DNA from: Anaerolineales bacterium
GTDB lineage: Bacteria > Chloroflexota > Anaerolineae > Anaerolineales > UBA11858
Length of the DNA stretch: 43,452 bases
Assembly: GCA_021108255.1 (NCBI GenBank)
Contig: JAIORG010000065.1
Location: 1 to 43,452, forward strand
Direction of reading: 5' to 3'
The position numbers were made by a program, and so were the translations under genes. Positions 1 through 7,380 of the stretch are shown here, piece by piece (position 1 is the stretch's first letter; each line of letters opens with the position of its first letter). The notes under the pieces were generated by a model. The model worked only from the letters and a program-made list of their open reading frames with translations, was not told the DNA's origin and did no database searches.

Positions 1-430
1 GGATCCCAAAACCATCTGCCCGTTTGTCCTCCGGCAGCACATCAGCGATCATGGCCTGGTGGGCTGGGCCAGCTATATTCCCAAATAAACCGACAATAGA
101 ACCTGCAAAATAAATAAAATTGAGGGAAGGTGCAAAAGCCAGCATTAGAGAACTTCCTGCGCTGACCACCAAGCCGAAAATTATGATGATTTTTCGACCA
201 AATTTATCTGTCAGTGCTCCCCCAATCAAGCTTCCGAAGACACTGGTCACCGCAAAGATAGTAAACAGCACACCTACTTCAGTCATGCCGACGGAATATT
301 TTGAGGTGATATACAAACCGAAAAAGGGAAATATCAGCATCCCGCCCAGTTGATCAATGAACCTCGCAAGGATGATTAACCAAAAAGTCCGGGAGTATTC
401 CTGGGAAAGTGTTTTTAACTTGTTGAGCAT
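1..430 (-). CDS. MFS transporter, N-terminal part (runs off the left edge)
   Basis: The reverse strand reads from an ATG at 428-430 without a stop to base 1, giving about 143 residues. The start is backed by an AGGAG Shine-Dalgarno at 435-439. The protein begins with a short charged segment and then hydrophobic helices. The loop between helices 2 and 3 reads GGALTDKFGRKIIIIFG, the classic major-facilitator signature (G-x-x-x-D-R/K-x-G-R-K/R). A second family feature is the glycine-rich helix 4 region ending in ADVLPEDKRADGFG, common in multidrug-type MFS permeases. It is an inner-membrane secondary transporter. The substrate cannot be told from this fragment, though drug efflux is the commonest role of this subgroup. 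It is divergent from the iron locus and has its own promoter, so it is probably not part of that system. Confidence 0.88.
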   Translation of the reverse strand, partial: MLNKLKTLSQEYSRTFWLIILARFIDQLGGMLIFPFFGLYITSKYSVGMTEVGVLFTIFAVTSVFGSLIGGALTDKFGRKIIIIFGLVVSAGSSLMLAFAPSLNFIYFAGSIVGLFGNIAGPAHQAMIADVLPEDKRADGFGI

Positions 431-475
431 TTTTCTCCTGAGACTGTCTAACTTGGGCAGGAAACCACGGCTTGC

Positions 476-503
476 ATTGTAGCATGGAAATTAAATATGT
501 CAA
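476..503 (-). promoter_or_regulatory. Promoter for the MFS transporter gene
   Basis: On the reverse strand TTGACA (498-503) and TACAAT (476-481) are separated by 16 bases. This is a near-consensus sigma-70 type promoter, about 45 bases upstream of the MFS start codon. The call rests on sequence match only. Confidence 0.6.
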
Positions 504-520
504 TATATATATTAGAAATA

Positions 521-540
521 TTTATTTACTGATAAATAAA
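521..540. repeat. Perfect 8-bp palindrome upstream of the MFS promoter
   Basis: TTTATTTA (521-528) and TAAATAAA (533-540) are perfect inverted copies around a 4-base centre CTGA. It lies 18 bases upstream of the -35 box of the MFS gene in an AT-rich stretch. It could be an operator, but AT-rich palindromes also arise by chance. Confidence 0.35.
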
Positions 541-628
541 TTCAAAATATTTGCAAAAAAACCATAAAAAAGCTTAGGTATCCGGCAAAAAAAGGTCGTA
601 AGCAGCTGGATATTCAAAAAAATTGGGC

Positions 629-666
629 TTGACAATAATTTAGATTAGTCTAAAATATAATTTAGA
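629..666 (+). promoter_or_regulatory. Promoter and DtxR-like operator of the iron (feo) locus
   Basis: TTGACA at 629-634 and TAAAAT at 651-656 form a promoter with a 16-base spacer. A near-perfect palindrome, TTTAGATTAGTCTAAA (639-654), fills the spacer and reaches the -10 box. A further half-site TTTAGA lies at 661-666, 22 bases (two helical turns) from the first. TTAG/CTAA-type dyads are typical of DtxR/IdeR/MntR repressors, and the first gene downstream encodes one. The simplest inference is metal-dependent autorepression of the whole locus. Confidence 0.65.
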
Positions 667-689
667 ATAACAAAAAGCATGGAGCAAAA

Positions 690-1373
690 ATGCGCAAACG
701 ACTATCTGATACCGTAGAAGATTATTTAAAAATGATCTATAAATTATCTGCTGATACAGAACGGGTTGGTACCGGGCAGATTGCTGAAGCCCTGGAAGTT
801 AGCCCGGCTTCAGTCACGGATATGTTTCAGCGTCTTGCCAATGAAAATCCCCCGCTGCTTGACTATATCAAACACCAGGGGGTGAAATTAACAAACGAAG
901 GAAGGAAAATTGCCCTGGAAATTCTTCGACACCATAGGTTGCTTGAACTCTTTCTTCATGAAGTGTTGGGTTATTCCTGGGATCAGGTTCATGCGGAAGC
1001 TGATCGTCTAGAACACGTGATTTCGGAAAAATTTGAAGAGCGGGTTGCAGTAGTTCTGGGAGATCCCCAACGGGGCTTGCATGGTGAACCTATACCAAAC
1101 AGGAATCTGGAGATGCCTGATCATCCTACGTCCTATCTGCATGATATGCGCCCTGAGCAGCGAGGTGTGATTCATTCGGTCAGCGATGACGATCCCGGCT
1201 TCCTTCGTTTTCTGAAAACTCAAGGATTAGTGCCGGGAGCGGAGTTTTCTGTGGTGGATTTTTCTCCATACGATAACAATCTCCGTTTGCAGGTAAATGG
1301 GCAGGATCAGGAAATCGTGCTGGGAGCCAGCGTGACCGCCCAGTTGAAAGTGGAGATAAAAAATGCAAGTTGA
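690..1373 (+). CDS. DtxR-family metal-dependent transcriptional repressor
   Basis: A 227-residue cytoplasmic regulator with a DtxR layout: N-terminal winged helix (about 5-75), dimerisation and metal-binding helices (76-140) and a C-terminal SH3-like/FeoA-type domain (about 153-223). Aligning by eye with DtxR, the ligand positions are D11 (DtxR M10), H82, E86, H101, D105 (C102), E108 and H109. The sites are therefore largely kept but with Asp in place of the soft Met/Cys ligands, as in manganese/iron-sensing relatives. Start codon ATG 690 follows GGAG at 681-684. It is the first gene of the feo locus and most likely represses it when Fe(II) or Mn(II) is plentiful, through the dyad at 639-654. 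The metal preference is inferred, not shown. Confidence 0.9.
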   Translation: MRKRLSDTVEDYLKMIYKLSADTERVGTGQIAEALEVSPASVTDMFQRLANENPPLLDYIKHQGVKLTNEGRKIALEILRHHRLLELFLHEVLGYSWDQVHAEADRLEHVISEKFEERVAVVLGDPQRGLHGEPIPNRNLEMPDHPTSYLHDMRPEQRGVIHSVSDDDPGFLRFLKTQGLVPGAEFSVVDFSPYDNNLRLQVNGQDQEIVLGASVTAQLKVEIKNAS

Positions 1374-1413
1374 TTTGATTATAGGAAGGCAGGACTTTTA
1401 AAGGAGTTTATTC

Positions 1414-2460
1414 ATGGTTGATCCATTAATCGCTTTATTAATTGGTATTGGTGTCTTGTTTGCATCCGCGCTAATATTTTGGCCGGATTCCGGTTTGTTG
1501 TGGCGTTTACAAAAACGTCGTGAATTAACCGACAAGGTATTAATTGAAGATACTTTGAAATTCATTTTTAAATGCGAGAGGAACCAAAAACCAGCCACAT
1601 TAGAGAGCCTGGCGGGAGTTCTCTCAACCAGCCAGGGACGGGCTTCAGAAATCCTTGCCATAACTCAGGCCAAAGGGCTGCTGGAGATGAGCGGCAAGCG
1701 CTTTAGTCTGACACCAGCAGGAAGAAATACCGCTATCCAGATCGTTCGGGCGCATCGTCTATGGGAACGGCACCTGGCGGATACCACCGGATTTGGGGAA
1801 ACTGATTGGCATCAGCAGGCAGAAAGGCTGGAACATAAATTGTCTGTTGAGGACACTGAGCGATTATCGGCAAGCCTTGGGCATCCAACCCATGACCCCC
1901 ACGGCGATCCAATTCCTACTTCAAAAGGAGATCTGGTTTCACATGGCGGTTTACCCCTATCGGATTTGCCTGTTCAAACCTCAGCCAGGATCGTTCATAT
2001 AGAAGATGAACCGGAGTTAATTTATGTCCAGATTATCGCGGAAGATCTTCACCCTAACATGATTGTGGAGGTAGATGAAACTACCCCTGATAGGATACGC
2101 TTCTGGAGCGAGGACCGGGAACATGTTCTCGCCCCGATCGTGGCGGCAAATATCTCTGTAGTACCGCTAGTTGAAGAAAATCATGTTCAAGATATTCAGG
2201 GAATCCCCTTGGATACTCTGCTGGTTGGAGAGAAGGGTAAAGTCACGGCTATCTCTCCCCTAAGCAGGGGTGTAGAACGCAGGCGGTTGTTTGACCTGGG
2301 AATTATTCCGGGCACCGAGGTAGGGGTAGAAATGGTCAATCCCGGCGGGGACCCCACAGCTTACCGCATAAGAGGATCCGTGATTGCCTTGAGAAGCTCA
2401 CAGGCAAGATTAATCAAGGTAGATCCCATCACTGAAGAAGAGCAGGAAATTAGTCAATAA
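1414..2460 (+). CDS. Membrane-anchored DtxR-like regulator fused to FeoA
   Basis: This 348-residue protein starts with a hydrophobic helix (about 5-23) followed by a basic stretch, as in an inner-membrane anchor with the rest in the cytoplasm. Next come a DtxR winged helix (about 40-108) and metal-binding helices with D46, H114, E118, H133, E137, E140 and H141 at the DtxR ligand positions. An SH3-like domain (about 186-250) is followed by a FeoA domain (about 264-337) containing the typical SRGVERRRLFDLGIIPGTEV stretch. FeoA normally is a separate small partner of FeoB. Here it is tethered next to the membrane and encoded 44 bases before the FeoB GTPase. It may sense metal at the membrane and gate FeoB, act on DNA from the membrane, or both. 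Start ATG 1414 has AGGAG upstream at 1401-1405. Confidence 0.85.
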   Translation: MVDPLIALLIGIGVLFASALIFWPDSGLLWRLQKRRELTDKVLIEDTLKFIFKCERNQKPATLESLAGVLSTSQGRASEILAITQAKGLLEMSGKRFSLTPAGRNTAIQIVRAHRLWERHLADTTGFGETDWHQQAERLEHKLSVEDTERLSASLGHPTHDPHGDPIPTSKGDLVSHGGLPLSDLPVQTSARIVHIEDEPELIYVQIIAEDLHPNMIVEVDETTPDRIRFWSEDREHVLAPIVAANISVVPLVEENHVQDIQGIPLDTLLVGEKGKVTAISPLSRGVERRRLFDLGIIPGTEVGVEMVNPGGDPTAYRIRGSVIALRSSQARLIKVDPITEEEQEISQ

Positions 2461-2504
2461 CATCCCCGGCGTAAATTCGTTTCCGGGAAAGGGTTAGGAG
2501 AAGT

Positions 2505-3383
2505 ATGGAAAAAGATTTGAATAAAACGAACCAGGTTGAGATCAGTGAATCCCAGGCCCAGGCGGGTTGTGCCTCCTGTCCGGCACACAATGCAGCAAAT
2601 TTACAAAAACTGGGTGTTGATATGGAAAACTGGGATTTTGTTGTGGCTCTCGCGGGGAATCCCAATACAGGGAAAAGCACGGTTTTTAATGCCCTGACAG
2701 GTCTTCATCAGCATACCGGGAACTGGCCTGGAAAAACTGTTACCCGGGCTGAAGGTGGATTTGATTATGGAGAAAATCGCTATAAACTAGTTGACCTGCC
2801 AGGAACTTATTCCTTGTTGGCAACCAGCCTGGATGAAGAAATTGCCCGCGATTTTATTTTGTTTGGTCAGCCAGATGTCACAGTTGTGGTGGTAGATGCT
2901 GCTCGTTTGGAAAGAAATCTAAACCTGGTTCTCCAAGTACTTGAGATTACCAATCGGGTTGTGATTTGTTTGAACCTGGTGGATGAGGCTGAGAGGCATA
3001 ATATTTCCGTTGATGACCGGCGTCTCGCGCGGGACCTTGGCGTTCCAGTAGTGCCAACTGTAGCTCGCTACGATGAAGGACTGGAAGAGCTGTTGGCAGC
3101 AATCAGCGAGGTTGCCTCTGGTAAAACCCAGGCAACTCCTTACCACGTCAAGTACACTCATCCCAAATTAGATCAGGCGGTATCCAAGCTTGTGTCGCAA
3201 ATCCAAGAGGCATTTCCTCAGGTTCCCAACGCCCGGTGGGTAGCACTGCGGCTGCTGGATGGAGATGAAAGGATTATCAAGGCTGTGGAAAAAGGAGATC
3301 TGGGAGAATTGACCTATACTGTTGAAAACCTGGATGGACTTGGTGTTGATACGGTGGCACTTAAAAGCGGATTCCGCCTGTAA
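2505..3383 (+). CDS. feoB: FeoB GTPase half (separate protein)
   Basis: A 292-residue protein equal to the soluble N-terminal part of FeoB, the ferrous-iron transporter. G motifs are all visible: G1 GNPNTGKS (51-58), G2 Thr78 within WPGKTV, G3 DLPG (97-100) and G4 NLVD (157-160). The helical GDI-like region fills about 205-290. The protein then stops, without the membrane pore. A CxxC (C22, C25) precedes the G domain and could bind metal or respond to redox. The pore is encoded 61 bases downstream. It should bind GTP and control iron entry with its pore partner and the FeoA domain of the upstream protein. The break falls between domains and the next gene has its own ribosome site, so this looks like a true gene split and not a sequencing frameshift. 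Confidence 0.9.
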   Translation: MEKDLNKTNQVEISESQAQAGCASCPAHNAANLQKLGVDMENWDFVVALAGNPNTGKSTVFNALTGLHQHTGNWPGKTVTRAEGGFDYGENRYKLVDLPGTYSLLATSLDEEIARDFILFGQPDVTVVVVDAARLERNLNLVLQVLEITNRVVICLNLVDEAERHNISVDDRRLARDLGVPVVPTVARYDEGLEELLAAISEVASGKTQATPYHVKYTHPKLDQAVSKLVSQIQEAFPQVPNARWVALRLLDGDERIIKAVEKGDLGELTYTVENLDGLGVDTVALKSGFRL

Positions 3384-3444
3384 CAACGAAATCGGATTAA
3401 TAATTATTTATAGTTTGAAACAAATAAAATAAGACAGGTGAAAT

Positions 3445-4866
3445 ATGAACTCTAGCTATGAAAAAATACTCAAATCAGCCCGGGATCTTCGCTGGGATAT
3501 CGGGGGAGATTTTCATGAAAAAATCATGGAGTCTCTCTACACAGATGCTTCCCGCATTGCGGACAGAGCAGTCACCCATCCCGGGGATACACCTCGTTTT
3601 GACCTGGACCGGACAATAGATCGCCTGGTTACCAGCCGCATTTGGGGTTTTCCTTTAATGGTGCTATTGTTAACTGCTGTATTCTGGTTGACGATCAGTG
3701 GAGCAAATGTCCCTTCAGGTTTGCTTTATTCTCTCCTGATTGATACCATCCACCCTTTTCTGAAAAGCATCTTTGCTACTCTTGGCATCCCCTGGTGGAT
3801 TGACGGTGTATTGTTGGACGGCGCTTATCTGGCTACCGCCTGGGTGGTGGCAGTCATGCTTCCTCCCATGGCTATCTTTTTCCCTCTGTTTACCCTGTTG
3901 GAAGACTTCGGATATCTGCCGCGGGTTGCCTTCAACCTGGATCACATTTTCAAGAAAGCTGGAGCACATGGTAAACAGGCTCTGAGTATGACTATGGGAT
4001 TCGGATGTAATGCTGCAGGAGTGATATCGACCAGGATCATTGACAGCCCCAGGGAAAGATTAATTGCTATCATCACTAATAACTTTGCCCTCTGCAATGG
4101 GCGCTGGCCTACCCAAATCCTTATTGCCACAATCTTTATCGGTGCACTTGTTCCAGCACACCTTGGCGGTTTAATCTCGGCGTTTGCCGTAGTCAGTATT
4201 GCCCTGCTAGGAGTTTTGTTGACCTTTGTGGTTTCCTGGGCATTATCAAGGACAGTGCTGAAAGGAGAAGTCTCCACATTCAACCTGGAACTTCCTCCTT
4301 ACCGCCCCCCCCGTATACTGCAGACTCTATATACCTCGGTCATTGACCGTACCCTGGTGGTTCTCTGGCGAGCAGTTGTTTTTGCTCTTCCGGCGGGGGT
4401 AGTTCTCTGGATTTCGGCCAATCTTCTAATTAACGGAGTGAGTATTGCTGAATATTTAGTGAATTTTCTTAATCCATTTGGTTTATTACTTGGTCTTAAT
4501 GGCGTAATTCTAGTGGCGTACATTGTTGCTATCCCTGCCAATGAGATTGTAATACCGACAATTCTCATGCTCACGGTAATGATATCCGGGGCAACTGGTG
4601 TTGGTGAAGGCGCGGGAGTGATGTTTGAACTTGAATCCGGATTGCAGACACTGGATCTTCTGACTGAGGGAGGATGGACATTATTAACCGGCATCAACTT
4701 GATGTTGTTCAGCCTGATTCACAATCCCTGCAGCACAACAATCTACACCATTTATAAAGAAACCGGCAGCATTAAATGGACCACAGTTGCCTCCTTGCTG
4801 CCTGTTGTAATGGGTATTGTGATTGTTTTCTTTACAGCGCAAATCTGGAGATTATTCGCAGGTTGA
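3445..4866 (+). CDS. feoB: FeoB membrane-pore half (separate protein)
   Basis: A 473-residue integral membrane protein corresponding to the C-terminal permease part of FeoB. Residues 1-65 are the tail of the helical linker. Hydrophobic helices start at about 66. The first Gate motif, [13 protein letters not shown], carries C188, and the companion segment NNFALCNG carries C217; these Cys positions are the conserved ones in FeoB pores. A second Gate segment includes [11 protein letters not shown], and HNPCSTT lies near the C-terminus. It is the Fe(II) channel of the inner membrane and needs the GTPase protein encoded just upstream. The start ATG 3445 follows ACAGGTG (3434-3440), a weak but plausible ribosome site. 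The downstream ABC gene starts 52 bases after the stop. Confidence 0.9.
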   Translation: MNSSYEKILKSARDLRWDIGGDFHEKIMESLYTDASRIADRAVTHPGDTPRFDLDRTIDRLVTSRIWGFPLMVLLLTAVFWLTISGANVPSGLLYSLLIDTIHPFLKSIFATLGIPWWIDGVLLDGAYLATAWVVAVMLPPMAIFFPLFTLLEDFGYLPRVAFNLDHIFKKAGAHGKQALSMTMGFGCNAAGVISTRIIDSPRERLIAIITNNFALCNGRWPTQILIATIFIGALVPAHLGGLISAFAVVSIALLGVLLTFVVSWALSRTVLKGEVSTFNLELPPYRPPRILQTLYTSVIDRTLVVLWRAVVFALPAGVVLWISANLLINGVSIAEYLVNFLNPFGLLLGLNGVILVAYIVAIPANEIVIPTILMLTVMISGATGVGEGAGVMFELESGLQTLDLLTEGGWTLLTGINLMLFSLIHNPCSTTIYTIYKETGSIKWTTVASLLPVVMGIVIVFFTAQIWRLFAG

Positions 4867-4918
4867 TAGTCAGCTGGATCATAATAATAAAGGGTTGTCA
4901 TGCTATTGGAGAAACATT

Positions 4919-5824
4919 GTGAATGAATTTGCGATAACCATCGATGGATTGGAAAAGTATTACGGATCATTTAAGGCACTTCACGGGGTTGACCTAAAAG
5001 CCAAGAGGGGAGAAATCCTGGGATTCCTGGGTCCGAATGGAGCTGGAAAAACCACTACCATCCGCTGCATGCTGGATTTGATCCACCCGCAAGGCGGTAC
5101 GATCAGTGTGCTGGGGCTGAACCCGCAGGCAGAGCCTGAAGCGATCAAAGCGCGCGTCGGTTATCTGCCCGGCGAACTGCACCTGGACGAGAATATGACC
5201 GCCCAGCAGATTTTCCGTTATTTCAACCGCCTGCGCGGCAATCGTTCAAACTGGGACTACATCGAAGAATTGTCCGACCGCCTCAAGCTGGAACTCAAGA
5301 CCCCAATAAAAAACTTTTCGCATGGTAATAAGCAGAAGGTTGGTGTCGTGCAGGCGCTGATGCACCGTCCCGAGCTGGTGCTGCTAGATGAGCCCACCGG
5401 CGGCCTTGACCCGCTCATGCAGCAGGAAGTTCTGCGCATGCTGGCTGAAGCTCAGGATAATGGGGTCACGGTCTTCTTTTCCTCGCATATCATCAGCGAA
5501 GTGCAGGCTGTCGCCGACCGGGTCGCCGTTATCCGGGAGGGCAAGATCGTCGAAGTGGCCGAGACCGCTTCGTTACTCCACCGCTCCATGCGCCAAGTGC
5601 GTATCCGTTTCCAGCAACCAACCGAGGCTGAAGAACTCTTTAAACTTCCGGGGGTTGAGCTGATTGCCAAAGACGATGACCTGGGCGTATTACTGCAGGT
5701 CGAAGGTGATATGGATGCCCTGATCAAGACCCTGGCAAAATACCCGGTCAACGATTTCGAGACCGAGCGCACCAGCTTGGAAGAGATTTTCCTTGCTTAT
5801 TATGAAGGGGAGGAGGACAAATAA
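4919..5824 (+). CDS. ABC transporter ATP-binding protein (ABC-2 type exporter)
   Basis: A 301-residue nucleotide-binding subunit. The GTG at 4919 is preferred because GGAGAA lies at 4908-4913, five bases away, and the family's usual N-terminus begins just there. Longer upstream reading would enter the feoB tail. Walker A is GPNGAGKT (38-46 region), the signature is a degenerate FSHGNKQK, and Walker B ends in LLDEPTGGLDP, followed by the SSHIISEVQ H-loop. About 70 residues follow the core, as in CcmA/BcrA-like exporters. It pairs with the permease starting one base after its stop. Substrate unknown; drug or peptide export is likely. From about 5100 on, codons end in G or C much more often than in the flanking genes. 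Confidence 0.9.
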   Translation: MNEFAITIDGLEKYYGSFKALHGVDLKAKRGEILGFLGPNGAGKTTTIRCMLDLIHPQGGTISVLGLNPQAEPEAIKARVGYLPGELHLDENMTAQQIFRYFNRLRGNRSNWDYIEELSDRLKLELKTPIKNFSHGNKQKVGVVQALMHRPELVLLDEPTGGLDPLMQQEVLRMLAEAQDNGVTVFFSSHIISEVQAVADRVAVIREGKIVEVAETASLLHRSMRQVRIRFQQPTEAEELFKLPGVELIAKDDDLGVLLQVEGDMDALIKTLAKYPVNDFETERTSLEEIFLAYYEGEEDK

Positions 5825-5825
5825 G

Positions 5826-6686
5826 ATGTTTACTGTTATTCGTTATTCCTTACGCAGCTCACGTGGTGCGATCATTGGTTGGGGGATTGGCTTGGCCGCC
5901 CTGGCGATTATGATGGGTTCTTTTTTCGATATGATGGTTGGAAGTAATGAAATGATGGATGTGATGAATGCATACGCAGTAACGATGCCAGAATTTGCAG
6001 AGATATTCAATTTTAGCGCGATGAATACCCCGATCGGCTGGCTGGATGTCGAGTACTTCTCCTTTGTGCCCTTGATCATTGGTTTGTTTGCTACCGGGGC
6101 GGGCGCCAGTCTGCTGGCCCGTGACGAAGAGGGCGGCACCCTCGACCTGATTCTGGCCCACCCTGTCAGCCGCACGACTCTTTTCTGGGGTCGTTTCCTG
6201 ACCACTACCCTGGTAACCATCATCCTGCTGCTGATCTCCTGGGCTTCGCTCCTGCTGTCTATGACCTGGTCAGAGAATTTCACCATTCCAGCCTTGGATC
6301 TGCTGCTGCCATTCACCTCCCTGTTTGCTATCTTGATGTTCTTCATGACCCTGGCCTTGCTCTTAAGTATGCTGCTGCCAGCCCGCAGAATGGCCAACAT
6401 GCTCGCGGCAATGCTGCTGGTTGCCAGTTTCTTTATCACCCTCATGTCAGGGGTTGTCGACCAACTGGAACGGGCTGCTGATTTCTCGCCATTGACTTAC
6501 CTGGAAACGGCCACGGCCATCGAGGATGGCCTCAACTTGACCTGGTTTGGTGTTTTCATCGCCATTGACCTGGTCCTGGCCTTGATTTCCTGGCAGATGT
6601 TCCAGCGACGGGACGTCCGTGTCGGTGGAGAAGGTACCTGGCGTTTTCTAAAGCGTAATTTAAGGGTAGCGGGGGAAGGTGGGTAG
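5826..6686 (+). CDS. ABC-2 type transporter permease
   Basis: A 286-residue membrane protein with about six hydrophobic helices: near 14-35, 85-105, 130-155, 165-190, 195-215 and 240-260. Its family hallmark is the segment ARDEEGGTLDLILAHPVSR, an amphipathic region typical of ABC-2 permeases, here reading EEGGTLDLILAHPVSR at about 102-117. The start ATG 5826 is chosen over upstream in-frame starts because GGGGAGGAGG sits just before it, and the ATPase gene ends one base earlier. The two proteins form an exporter of unknown substrate. The gene shares the G+C-rich codon choice of its partner and ends before a strong terminator. Confidence 0.88.
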   Translation: MFTVIRYSLRSSRGAIIGWGIGLAALAIMMGSFFDMMVGSNEMMDVMNAYAVTMPEFAEIFNFSAMNTPIGWLDVEYFSFVPLIIGLFATGAGASLLARDEEGGTLDLILAHPVSRTTLFWGRFLTTTLVTIILLLISWASLLLSMTWSENFTIPALDLLLPFTSLFAILMFFMTLALLLSMLLPARRMANMLAAMLLVASFFITLMSGVVDQLERAADFSPLTYLETATAIEDGLNLTWFGVFIAIDLVLALISWQMFQRRDVRVGGEGTWRFLKRNLRVAGEGG

Positions 6687-6762
6687 AAGTTGAAGGAAAT
6701 CTTTTCTTCCAAGAAATGAAGCAGGTCTTCCAATTGAAGCAGCTAAACTATTGTTAATGAAA

Positions 6763-6792
6763 AAGAGAAGCCGTTTTCCGGCTTCTCTTTTT
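6763..6792. terminator. Bidirectional intrinsic terminator
   Basis: AAGAGAAGCCG (6763-6773) pairs with CGGCTTCTCTT (6779-6789) around a 5-base loop. A T-run follows on the plus strand and an A-run precedes the stem. This lets it serve both the ABC permease (plus) and the ferredoxin gene (minus). Confidence 0.85.
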
Positions 6793-6815
6793 ATTATCAT
6801 GGGCAATGACTACGA

Positions 6816-7226
6816 TTAATCTAAGGCATCATACCCGGGGCCGTCAGTGAAGTAATCTTCATTAAGTTGTATTGCAGGCGTGAGATCAATAACTTCGCCC
6901 TTGGCAAGAACACGGGTATGTTTCAGCACGTGTGTAACGCCATTAACATCTTCTGATTCATGTTCTTCATTGCAGCCTTCGGTTCCTGCGGGCATGTTTA
7001 TCCGCTCATCACCACCTGCTTCATAATCAGAGGGAACTTCATCTTCTACGTAAATGGCGTCGTAGGGACATTCAGGAATGCACGCACCGCAGTCGATGCA
7101 GGTGTCTGGATCGATGTAATATGTGGGCCATTCTTCCATTGGCGATCCGGGCACTATGCATTCCACAGGACAGGATTCAACACAACTGGCGTCATACATG
7201 CAGAACGAGGTGATTACATGGGTCAT
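6816..7226 (-). CDS. Ferredoxin with two iron-sulfur sites and an acidic C-terminal extension
   Basis: A 136-residue cytoplasmic electron carrier. The start is the ATG at 7224-7226 because GGAGG lies at 7233-7238. The second site is a canonical 4Fe-4S pattern: C43-x2-C46-x2-C49-x3-C53-P. The first has C9, C15, C19-P and C23 with spacing like seven-iron ferredoxins (C-x5-C-x3-C-P). About 80 residues follow the clusters. They are strongly acidic, with one further Cys (about C79), and are longer than in ordinary bacterial ferredoxins, so a docking or stabilising role is possible. It stands alone, divergent from the DMT transporter gene and converging on the shared terminator. The redox partner is unknown. 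Confidence 0.88.
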   Translation of the reverse strand: MTHVITSFCMYDASCVESCPVECIVPGSPMEEWPTYYIDPDTCIDCGACIPECPYDAIYVEDEVPSDYEAGGDERINMPAGTEGCNEEHESEDVNGVTHVLKHTRVLAKGEVIDLTPAIQLNEDYFTDGPGYDALD

Positions 7227-7380
7227 AAAAACTCCTCCAAAATTAGCTTGATTGATAAAAATTATTTCCAACTGCTGTATAATTAGCTCTCTAGCTTCGA
7301 ATTGTAGTCCCCGATTTTTTCTTTGTCAAGAAAGAACACAACCCCGGAAACTCTCTTCTTGGAAAGAGGTTACATTCTTC

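Noticed and set aside
3384-3444. FeoB split as a sequencing frameshift
   Set aside because: The two frames are separated by 61 bases containing a stop, a spacer and a plausible start; the break lies between domains; no single insertion or deletion would join them.
5843-6445. A 200-codon open frame on the minus strand inside the ABC permease gene
   Set aside because: It is exactly antisense to a well-supported permease, has a Ser/Arg-rich composition and no family motif. High G+C of the real gene explains the missing stops.
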